Shown piece by piece: positions 54,419 through 62,545 of a DNA stretch of 64,000 bases. The notes beneath the pieces were generated by a model. It saw nothing but the letters and a program-made list of their open reading frames with translations. It had not been told where the DNA came from and made no database searches. A program made the translations under genes and the position numbers. Source of the stretch: a bacterium (GTDB taxonomy: Bacteria; BMS3Abin14); the NCBI GenBank assembly GCA_029210965.1, contig JARGFZ010000004.1, forward strand, positions 1 to 64,000, read 5' to 3'. Each line of letters begins with the position of its first letter. The stretch's first letter is position 1.

Positions 54419-54868
54419 ATCAGGATATTACCACTTATCCGGGCAAACCGGTATAGTCAGGCATTTTTTATACTCGGCCAGTTTGAACCGGCAGCCTGGG
54501 CAAGACGATGTCCGAGCTCGGCAAAGATACGTAAGGGCAGAACCTCAATTTTCTGGAACCGTAATTCCAGCATCTTTAATTTGAGTATCTGTTTTTCAGT
54601 GATTGTTATGTCGCCCCACGGCACGAACAACGGCGGGTGCCAGAAACGGGAAAGGAAGCCGAAGGAAAAATGAAGTCCCCTGGGGTCAACTCCAACATTG
54701 GTACACCCCTTATACCCCATCCCCTATCGGGTGCGGATGGTCTGGAATCGCCATACTTTTTCGGGAATGCCGCCTGCGTTGCGGTAATGAACCGCCATCT
54801 GGGCCCTGCTCCTTTCAGCCTTTTTTGTCATCTTCGTACTGATACAGGGCCACAGGGCGCCGGCCGTC
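54419..54868. other. Gap with degraded 5' end of phosphoesterase
   Basis: 450 bases. The last 80 (54785-54868) still encode a membrane anchor (AIWALLLSAFFVIFVLI) in frame with the next gene, but two stop codons (TAATGA at 54785) cut it off from any start. The rest is unassigned. Confidence 0.5.
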
Positions 54869-55588
54869 GTGCGATACGAGGTCCAGTTAAACGGCCTGCC
54901 TGAAGAACTGGACGGGACTGTGCTTGTAGCCCTGTCAGACACGCACCTGAACAAGATCCTTGGTGAGCGCTGGCTGGAGGCCAGGATTCAGCAGGTCCGT
55001 GCCCTTTCTCCTGACATCGTTGCCCTGGTGGGGAACATCTTCGAAGGTCACGGCGGGCCGGAGGACGGAGCCCTGGCAACTCTACAAAGGTTATCGGCGC
55101 CCCTCGGTGTGTGGTTCGTCAGCGGCAACCACGAGGGCCACGGGGACAGGCAGGCCAACGGAGAGGTCCTGGACAGGGCGGGGTTCCATCGACTGGACGA
55201 CATCTGGAAAGAGGTCCGGCCGGGACTGGTCCTGGCCGGTGTGAGCGACCTGACCTCTCGAGGGCGACGGCAAAAGGGAGGCGACCCGGTGGGAGCAGCA
55301 CTGTCGGGGAACCCTCAAGGGGGGACGGTGTTTCTCTCCCATTCGCCACTGCAGGCGGAAAGGGCGGCGGAAGCCGGGGCGGGGCTGATGATATCCGGAC
55401 ACACCCACGGCGGCCAGATCTGGCCTTTTAACTACCTTGTACAGAGGAGATACCCCCTGGTGGCAGGCCTTTACGAGGTGGACGGTATGCCTGTGATCGT
55501 TACACGGGGCGCCGGCACATGGGGGCCGCGCATGCGCCTGTGGAGACAAGATGAGATTATCCACATAACTCTGCTTGCCAAGCCGTAG
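54869..55588 (+). CDS. Metallophosphoesterase, damaged
   Basis: Calcineurin-like phosphoesterase domain of 239 residues from a GTG. Metal motifs: LSDTHLNKI (D-x-H), IVALVGNIFEGHGG (normally GDxxD; here GN..E), SGNHEGHG (GNHE), and SGHTHGGQIW (GHxH). The GD-to-GN change replaces the bridging aspartate and probably harms activity. The membrane anchor upstream is out of reach because of two stops. It resembles the YkuE/YaeI-like group that acts at the membrane. I consider this a decaying gene that may still yield protein. Confidence 0.75.
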   Translation: MRYEVQLNGLPEELDGTVLVALSDTHLNKILGERWLEARIQQVRALSPDIVALVGNIFEGHGGPEDGALATLQRLSAPLGVWFVSGNHEGHGDRQANGEVLDRAGFHRLDDIWKEVRPGLVLAGVSDLTSRGRRQKGGDPVGAALSGNPQGGTVFLSHSPLQAERAAEAGAGLMISGHTHGGQIWPFNYLVQRRYPLVAGLYEVDGMPVIVTRGAGTWGPRMRLWRQDEIIHITLLAKP

Positions 55589-55715
55589 CCTCTTGTCCAC
55601 CATCTTGCTCATCGTAACCTGAAAGGTGAAATCGGAAGCTCGAATAGCGACGGTGGAAGCCTTGGCGGCCTGACCCCAACCTCTTCCCCACGGTTTTCCC
55701 TGGGATTCCCATGTG

Positions 55716-56600
55716 TCAGAACCAGTTTTTCTTTTTAAAGTACAGAACCTGTACCACCACCACAGCGATCAGGAAGATCAAAAAAAGCAGGAACGCCATA
55801 TTATTTTCCGCCCCCGGGAGTCCCCCAAGGTTGATTCCCAGCAGACCCGTCAGGAATCCGAGAGGCAGAAAGATCGCGGCAATGACAGAAAGAACGTACA
55901 TTCTCGAATTCATTTGTTCGGAGAGTCTGTTAACGAGTTCCTCCTGGGTGACGGAGGCCCTGTCTCTTACCGAATCAAGATCCTCAATGTAGCGTATGAG
56001 CTTGTCACTTGCCTCGCGCAGGCGCATGTAGTCATTTTCGCTTAGCCACGATAACTTTTCACTGCTCAGTTTCTGCATTGCCTCCCGCTGCGGTGCCAGA
56101 TATCGCCTCAGCATGATCGATTCACGGCGAATAGCTGAAATCTCACTGCGTATAGCGTGGCTGCCCCCCTCGACGATACGTTCCTCCAACTGGGCGACAC
56201 GATCCTCTATCTCCTCGATCGTGTCTTCCATTCGCGAGGTCATTCGACAGGCTAACTCAACGATGAGGTCTCCAGGCTTTTGGGGCCCTTTAGCCTTTCC
56301 CAGTGAATCGACGATGTCCGAAACGGAAAGAATTTTCCTGTTCCTGGTACTGATAATTCGATCCCCTTCAACCCACACCCTTATGGACACCATATCTTCG
56401 GCGTCCGAACCTGGATTCATGTTCACTTCACGCAGTGCCAGAAGAACAGCGTCACCAATGACTGTGGTCCTGGGACGTGTTTCTTCGGCAAGCAGCGCCT
56501 CGGAATAAACCTCATCCAGTCCACTTTCCTTTTTGATCCACTCTCTGGTTTGTTCCGCAGAATAATTAAAAAGTTCCGGGATGTTCACATAAAACCTCAA
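55716..56600 (-). CDS. CorA/ZntB-like divalent cation transporter
   Basis: Inner-membrane 2-TM-GxN transporter of 294 residues. Long N-terminal cytoplasmic domain with coiled coils (EDTIEEIEDRVAQLEERI, LREASDKLIRYIEDLDSVRDRA), then two C-terminal helices. The first ends in GFLTGLLGINLGGLPG, the GIN-type selectivity motif of ZntB, rather than GMN of CorA. The TTG at 56600 is used; ribosome site weak. It probably moves zinc or another divalent cation. Confidence 0.88.
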   Translation of the reverse strand: MRFYVNIPELFNYSAEQTREWIKKESGLDEVYSEALLAEETRPRTTVIGDAVLLALREVNMNPGSDAEDMVSIRVWVEGDRIISTRNRKILSVSDIVDSLGKAKGPQKPGDLIVELACRMTSRMEDTIEEIEDRVAQLEERIVEGGSHAIRSEISAIRRESIMLRRYLAPQREAMQKLSSEKLSWLSENDYMRLREASDKLIRYIEDLDSVRDRASVTQEELVNRLSEQMNSRMYVLSVIAAIFLPLGFLTGLLGINLGGLPGAENNMAFLLFLIFLIAVVVVQVLYFKKKNWF

Positions 56601-56651
56601 CTGTGGATCAGATTATAGTAAGAGTCGGCTACCTGCCCCCAACAGGCCCCC

Positions 56652-57476
56652 TCAACTCGTCACACCTGCATCCAGAAACGTCAGGAAGTCCTGCTGGGTG
56701 ACGACGCCTTCCCTGATAACGGCCTTCTTGACGCGTTCGAGGATATCGCTGGCGAGCAGTCTTTCATAGCGTACGTCCAGAACATAGGCCTTGATCCTGA
56801 AACGGGTCACCAAACGTTCCTGAAAAACGTCCTCCACTAGCACCAGGACCGGTTTTTTCAGGTAGACGTAGGGGGAAGAAGTTGCCGCCTGCCTGGCAAG
56901 GACCTTGACGCGATCGATATCCACACCCGCCGGGAGGTTGATCTTTACCACCACCATCTCGAACAGGTCGCCGCTGTTGGAGTTGGAGACCGCCATGTTG
57001 AGCACCATGGCGTTGGGAAGGGTGACAACGCTGTCATCGAAGGTGTAGATGGCCACCGACCGCAGGCCGATGTTAACTACTTCACCGTAATCCTCCCCCA
57101 CTTTGATCATGTCCCCTACCCGAAAGGGCCTTTCCATGAGCAGGATGATCCCCGCGATAATGTTGCGGATCAGGTCCTGGGCCCCCAGCCCAACGGCCAG
57201 ACCCACCGAAGCGGACAATGCCAGAACTGTGTTCATGGGAGGTTTGAATACATCAACGATGACAAAAGCTATCGCTCCCACCCATGTTGCCAGCCTCATA
57301 ATAGGGTAGAACCCCAGGATGAGCAGGCGATACCGGCTGAACTTCCGAGCCAGGAATATTAAGACCAGGTTCAGGACGTAGAGGAAAAGGATCGTCCCAA
57401 CGAGGATGATGACCATAGTGAAGATCTTGCTGGTGGTGACCAGGTTGGTCAGGTTCGAAAGGCTGTTCGGCTGCAT
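56652..57476 (-). CDS. Small MscS-family mechanosensitive channel
   Basis: Inner-membrane channel of 274 residues: two or three helices (VIILVGTILFLYVLNLVLIFL, YPIMRLATWVGAIAFVIVDV), then pore helix VLALSASVGLAVGLGAQDLI with the Ala/Gly pattern, then the beta-domain RPFRVGDMIKVGEDYGEVVNIGLRSVAIYT and the C-terminal alpha/beta domain. The ATG at 57476 has GAGAGG upstream. It is last in a minus-strand operon with a large ATPase (44 bases upstream) and another MscS. Confidence 0.9.
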   Translation of the reverse strand: MQPNSLSNLTNLVTTSKIFTMVIILVGTILFLYVLNLVLIFLARKFSRYRLLILGFYPIMRLATWVGAIAFVIVDVFKPPMNTVLALSASVGLAVGLGAQDLIRNIIAGIILLMERPFRVGDMIKVGEDYGEVVNIGLRSVAIYTFDDSVVTLPNAMVLNMAVSNSNSGDLFEMVVVKINLPAGVDIDRVKVLARQAATSSPYVYLKKPVLVLVEDVFQERLVTRFRIKAYVLDVRYERLLASDILERVKKAVIREGVVTQQDFLTFLDAGVTS

Positions 57477-57519
57477 GGTGGTTATACCTCTCAATGGAGA
57501 TAGACTGGCAATAAATCCA

Positions 57520-59928
57520 TCAATAAAGGATATTCATGGACTCAAGGGTAGCCGTTACCGGGGCGAAGAAGGCCGGATTCAGGATATAATTGTCAAGCTG
57601 GTAACCTTCCCCGATCGTTCGCTGAAAGAGATTAAGCTGCAGGAGATAACCGAGGATGAGATGGGCCTGCTGAATATCGATCATGAAGACCTCGGCGAAC
57701 TCTTCCGCTTTCATGCCTCCGTGACTGATTATTTCCGCAAGACCAAAAAGGTGGCCCGGTCCAGGCTGCGCAGGAAGATAAAGTCCAGGCACCCCAACGG
57801 GGCCATGCGGAAGAGGTCGTCCTCCTTATCCCAGGTCACGGAAACCATCCAGTAATACATGGCCGCCTCGAAGTTCCCGCTGCTGGCCGCGAAAAGGTCG
57901 GAGTAAAAACGGCTCTCGCGCCCGTGTTCAGCTTTCTGCCGGGCGGCCTGCGTAAGGGTGGCCTTCTCCTTCTCCTCCTGTATCTTTGACGAGAAGACGA
58001 GGGGATATCCCGATGTACGCTGGCGGATAAGCAGGGCTTCCTTTATCTCAGCCTGCTTTTGAAAAAGGGTGTGGACCTGGTGGGTGAAGTACCGGCTGAT
58101 CCCCACCAGGTAGTCCAACCGATTCCAGGGGGATTTACGGAAAGCCATGATCCACATGAAATGCTCACGGGTCTGGAGAAGGATGGTGAGAAAAAATTCC
58201 ACAGTCCGCTGCCCCCCCTGTTCTCAGCACCAGGTTGTGGCCCCCCTCCACGATGAGAACTGCACGAGGCTGTTTGCGCAGATAGTTCATTAGTTCCGTC
58301 ACGCTGCCAAAGTCCTTCTCTCTTTGGAACCACTCCGCAAACAGTTTAAGTATATCCTCCTCGGTGCGCAGGCGTCGGGTCATTTCCAACCGTTTGACGG
58401 TGATGGTGGAATCGCATTCGTTCTCAAGGCAGTTTAGCAGGGACATCTTGCCGCTTCCCGCCGGGCCTACCACAGCTACGCTGCACAGGAGGTCCTGCTC
58501 CCACCGCTTAACAAGCTGGCCAAGGGTCTCGAGTTCCTTATCCCGGCCCACCAGGAACTCCCTGGACTGGAGAGGACCAAGAGAAAACAGGCCGCGGTAG
58601 ACTGGCGGCAAGCTCTCGATAAAAGCGTCTGCCTCGGCTGTGGACGGCAGATCGGAATACTTGAGCATGTCTTCCACCACAGCGCGGGGGACTCCCAGGA
58701 AACGAAAGACCCAGCCCTGGAGGGTTTGCCAGCGATCCTTCAGGGCCTCAGCTGAATGTACCCTTTTCCGCATCCGGAGCAGTAAGATGCCCGCCAACCT
58801 CGTGAAGACACCACCAGCAAGGGAGAAAGCGTCTTGCTGAAACAGCAGGAATCGGGCCTCGAGATTCTGGGATTTGGATACATCACTGAGAACGACAGCT
58901 TTCAGGTCATTATGGCCTTCCTCGAGACGGGGCAGAATGGACTGGAGGTTCTCCCGGACCTGGGATTCCAGTTCCGGCAAAACCTCCGCCGATCTTGAGA
59001 ACAGGTTTTCCAGAAGCACATCGAGTCCGTCCAGCATCTCCTTGAGGCCGTCCGTGCCCTCTCCATTTTCCGGTGAAGCCTCCATGCCGGCGGCTCTTGC
59101 GTTCAGGTCCTTGATGGTGTTTTCCAGGTTGTACCGTATCCCTCGCCATAGGTCGGCTAACTGGGATTCCGGCCTGGCGTGGACATCGTCCCATTTCAGG
59201 ACAATGGGATGCCCGGCCAGCTTGTAACGGGTCGGCAGGCAGCGGTTGGCAATTTCCTGCAAAGGGACCCGCCGTATCCGGTAGCGCCATCGGCTCCGGA
59301 GAGCCCAGAGGTAAAACCTCAACAGGCAAAGGGGAAAGAACTTTCCTCTGCAGACGTAATCAAGGAGGGATCGGCTCTCTGCCTGAGCCACGCTGCGGCC
59401 CTGAAGGGGAGCCAGGTTGAGGTCCCTTGGATTGATGCGGTAAATTATCCGGGGGAGGTCCTTCACCGATTCACCGTACCGGTCGGCAAAGATCTGCAGG
59501 AGACCGGGCATAAAACCACTATGAGGGGACAACCGGTCGAGATATTTATCTGTACGGGCCCGGACCATCACATGCAGGAACTTCAGTTGAGCCTCCACCT
59601 GGTAAGCCAGATCCCGCAGCGCCTTCTGGTCGGGGGGCCATGGGTCGCAGGTTTTCTCCAGGGCTCCCTTGATCGTCTCCCGGCATTCATCCAGACGGCT
59701 GGCCGTTTCCTCCATGACCTCGCCCACGTCCGCCAGGACCTTGGTAATGCGCTGGAGCACATCCTCCTCCGCGACCTTGAAAGCCGTGTCCAGCTCCTTG
59801 AGAAACTGGTCTACCCTCGACTGCTCATCCGCTAGTCCCAGGAAGATGTGGGCGTCGGCCCGCTGCTGGAACTTTTTTTTCAGGTTTTCAGCAGCCGTTT
59901 CGGTTTTTTTATCGCTCTTATTTTTCAT
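57520..59928 (-). pseudogene. Large P-loop ATPase between two MscS genes (two frameshifts)
   Basis: Three successive frames encode one protein of about 800 residues. The N-terminal 400 are helical and charged (MKNKSDKKTETAAENLKKK). P-loop VVGPAGSGKMSLLN lies near residue 490, with methionine where Ser/Thr is normal, and Walker-B-like AVLIVEGGH near 560. The first shift is at a run of seven G (about 58212-58219), after which EFFLTILLQTREHF continues. The second is at TTTTT near 57749, after which AEIISHGGMKAEEFAEVF and LILGYLLQLNLFQRT end at 57520. Both are at homopolymers, so sequence error is a real alternative to mutation. The start overlaps the stop of the first MscS gene (translational coupling). 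The helical C-terminus and ATPase core resemble large STAND-like proteins, but I cannot name the family. Confidence 0.75.
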
Positions 59929-60835
59929 CGGGGTCGCGGTCCAGGATCCTGACGTCGAAATAGGGTGCCGCTGAAAGTTCAATGGATGACACTGCCAGAC
60001 TCACTCGCTCTCCACTGTCGCTGATCTCCTTGAGGATGCTCTTGAAAAGGAGGTTCTTGGTACTGCGCCGCATTTTGTAATCCACCACATACCTGACAGC
60101 GAAGGTAACCCAGTTCTCGTTGGCGGTCATGGTTACGGCAGGCTCCACACTCGCCTTATCGATGTAGTACTTGTTCACCATCTGACCCCAGTATTGGGAT
60201 GCCTCCGGAATGTATCCCCCCACAACCTCCTGCGTCACCCGCTCCAGGATCCGGCCGGCTTCGAGCAGATCGCTGCCGTGTCGGATGTGGACCGTGATCT
60301 CGTCCCAGAGAAAAGGGAAGTCACTCGAGTAGTTGAAGACGGGTTCCCTGAAGACGAGACTGTTGGAAACACGAACGATACGCCCGTTGTACTGGTCCGC
60401 GTTGACCCAGTCCCCCAGTTCCATGAGCGTGGTGCGCAGGACCCCTACATCGATGACATCGCCGCGGAGCCCCCCCACCATCACCCGGTCGCAGGTCTTG
60501 AGGCTGTGGCCGAAAGAGAGGGACACCCACCCCGCAACGCTGGCGATTACCTCCTGGAGAGCGAAGGCGATCCCTGCACCTGCCACGCCCAGGGCCACGG
60601 CGAACCCCTGCAGTTTGTCGCTGAAGGCGGAGAGGGCATAGAGGATTATGATAAGGTAGGCAAAAAAGGAAACGAACTTGCGCATCCTGTAACGGGTTTC
60701 GGTTTCCTTTATCCGCCCTACCAGGATGTGCTGTAAAACCTTGACAAGGAGCATGACGACGAGTGCAACAACAGCCACCCAGACCAGAGTCTGGACCTTG
60801 GGGTGGGCCTGCCAAAGAGTGTTAAATTTTTCCAA
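59918..60835 (-). CDS. MscS-family channel, first gene of operon
   Basis: Mechanosensitive-channel-type protein of 305 residues. Two helices at about 16-40 and 50-68, then the pore helix VALGVAGAGIAFALQEVIASV, a beta domain (GHSLKTCDRVMVGGLRGDVIDVGVLRTTLM) and a longer C-terminal domain than the other MscS. GRI-VRVSNSLVFREPVFNYSSD is characteristic of one small MscS subgroup. It overlaps the ATPase start by 11 bases. The two channels in the operon are distinct in sequence. Confidence 0.9.
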   Translation of the reverse strand: MEKFNTLWQAHPKVQTLVWVAVVALVVMLLVKVLQHILVGRIKETETRYRMRKFVSFFAYLIIILYALSAFSDKLQGFAVALGVAGAGIAFALQEVIASVAGWVSLSFGHSLKTCDRVMVGGLRGDVIDVGVLRTTLMELGDWVNADQYNGRIVRVSNSLVFREPVFNYSSDFPFLWDEITVHIRHGSDLLEAGRILERVTQEVVGGYIPEASQYWGQMVNKYYIDKASVEPAVTMTANENWVTFAVRYVVDYKMRRSTKNLLFKSILKEISDSGERVSLAVSSIELSAAPYFDVRILDRDPDEK

Positions 60836-61256
60836 CGGTTTTCACTTTTACCAGGCGTGGGAATGATAAGACAGGTCAACGGTCTGCGATAAATTATCAA
60901 GTTAACCTATTACCAACATGGAGTCTATTGTACCCCAAATCTTAGCCAGATAGTGGTTGATCATCCACAACGAAACCTGGAATCCCGGGCGGTTTGCAGG
61001 TGGACAAGGGAAGGTGCCCAGAGCCACATTGATCTTTCCTGTCAGCAGCTGCCTTTTTTGAAATTTGAGCTGCAGGATTTGGGGACAGATCGGGGTCAGG
61101 CATTATGTCCTGTCTGCCCTGCCTGTCCCGAGCCCGTCGAGGGGAAGGGTGAGATGGGGTATTTCTGATAAGCCTTATCGGATGCGCTGCAATTTAACCC
61201 CCGATCCCAACTTTCCAATCACGGGTCTTAACTTCAAACATCAAACGTCATGCTAT
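60836..61256. other. Intergenic, promoter region of MscS operon
   Basis: 421 bases without a gene. A GGGGTCAGG string lies at 61085 and a GGCAGG...CCTGCC-type string near 61110-61135. No promoter boxes chosen with confidence. Confidence 0.4.
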
Positions 61257-61799
61257 TCATACCCCCGCTCGCTCCATGAGATACATGGCGACGACCAGGA
61301 TGATGGACAGGGGCACGATCACCACCCAGTCATTGACTTTCAGAAGCTGCGGCAAAGTCATGTCTCCAAAAAAACCTTTTTTCAGGACCCCGTCCTTCAG
61401 CCTGGGGTAAACGGCAGCCAGGAGTCCAGAGCCGATGATTATCCCGGACAGACCTCCGACAATAGCATCCAGATATCCGTTGCCCGTGGCTCCCGCGATG
61501 GTTCCCGGGCAGTACCCGAGCACGGCAAACCCCAGACCGAAGATCAACCCACCTATGGCATTTTTGCCCCAGGAACCTGACTTTGGCTTCAATTGAACCA
61601 ATCCCAGGCCTTTCATCAGATGGAGACCAACCGCGCCTGTCACAACTGCGGTCAGCATGATCTTCACGACCGTGAAATCCTCCAGAAGGAGCTGGCCGAT
61701 GATCACGTCATATTTGGTCACGCCGCCTTTTTGAAGGAGGAAACCGAATATGATGCCAAAGAGTAAACCCCAGAACAGTGGTAATTTATCCGTTCTCAT
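61257..61799 (-). CDS. YeeE/YedE-family sulfur transporter (half A)
   Basis: A 180-residue membrane protein with about five helices and the family signature GFAVLGYCPGTIAGATGNGYLDAIVG, containing the conserved cysteine. YeeE/YedE proteins carry thiosulfate or other sulfur species. GAGGTGAA precedes the ATG. It is 11 bases downstream of a second YedE half; the pair probably makes one channel. Confidence 0.92.
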   Translation of the reverse strand: MRTDKLPLFWGLLFGIIFGFLLQKGGVTKYDVIIGQLLLEDFTVVKIMLTAVVTGAVGLHLMKGLGLVQLKPKSGSWGKNAIGGLIFGLGFAVLGYCPGTIAGATGNGYLDAIVGGLSGIIIGSGLLAAVYPRLKDGVLKKGFFGDMTLPQLLKVNDWVVIVPLSIILVVAMYLMERAGV

Positions 61800-61810
61800 A
61801 TTTCACCTCG

Positions 61811-62329
61811 TCAAACCAGGACCTTGAAAATAAACAGCGCTGCCAGAACACCGCCGATAAAAAAACAGATCGCCGAGATCCAGCTCGATATCGCGAGCTG
61901 CATCGTACCGCTGATGCCGTGTCCGCTGGTGCAGCCGTCGGCCCACCGAGAGCCGAAGCCGAGGAGAATGCCTCCGAGCAGGGCAACCACGATCCGGATG
62001 AGCCGGTTGGCACCGAATGCAGCCTCCCACCGCGGGGGGATCCACTGCCACTGGAAATCACCGGAAAGCAGCGAAGAGATGAGCGCGCCGATGACCATGC
62101 CGGCGACCAGCATCCACTGCCAGTCCACAATGGGCTCGATTTCCTGATAGTAAAGTTTGGATTCCACCTTCTTGCCCCGGAACAGTTTTTCCATCATTCC
62201 GGCGGAACGGGCAAAGGAAGTGGAGCAGCCCAGAGCGTTACCGGATATGAGGAAGGTGAACCAGCTCAGGACACCGATGCCGATACCAACGACATAAGGC
62301 GACCACCTGACTTCCGTTAACCAGTTCAT
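61811..62329 (-). CDS. YeeE/YedE-family sulfur transporter (half B)
   Basis: A 172-residue membrane protein. The signature GSRWADGCTSGHGISG carries the central cysteine. Another cysteine sits in the N-terminal helix (SGNALGCSTSFARS). AGGAGG precedes the ATG. Upstream in the same direction are an MBL-fold stub and an SLC13 transporter; together with half A this is a sulfur-handling cluster. Confidence 0.92.
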   Translation of the reverse strand: MNWLTEVRWSPYVVGIGIGVLSWFTFLISGNALGCSTSFARSAGMMEKLFRGKKVESKLYYQEIEPIVDWQWMLVAGMVIGALISSLLSGDFQWQWIPPRWEAAFGANRLIRIVVALLGGILLGFGSRWADGCTSGHGISGTMQLAISSWISAICFFIGGVLAALFIFKVLV

Positions 62330-62438
62330 AAAAAAATCCTCCTGACGGTTTCTGAATTAAATTGCACTGAATCTCCAACCGTGCGGGTTCTCGCAGACGG
62401 AACAATGCCTTACGTATCCCGCAGCACCGTACCCCGTC

Positions 62439-62534
62439 ATCCCGCCGGGGATCGATGACGGCGCAGATTTCTTTCCCGGCAAGGATGTAGGAGCTGTGGG
62501 CGATCTTTTCGAGAAAGAAATGTTTAAGCAGCAT
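62439..62534 (-). pseudogene. Persulfide-dioxygenase (MBL-fold) stub
   Basis: An intact start with a GAGGAG ribosome site encodes MLLKHFFLEKIAHSSYILAG then AVIDPRRD, the N-terminus of ETHE1/BLH-type metallo-beta-lactamase-fold persulfide dioxygenases. After about 32 residues the match ends and the frame continues with unrelated residues; the HxHxDH metal site is missing. It starts 11 bases after the SLC13 stop. Only the beginning of the gene survives. Confidence 0.7.
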
Positions 62535-62545
62535 GCATAGTCTCC

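Noticed and set aside
57406-57855. 149-residue plus-strand frame
   Set aside because: Antisense to the ATPase/MscS operon; the minus strand gives consistent protein sequence across it once the frameshift is considered.
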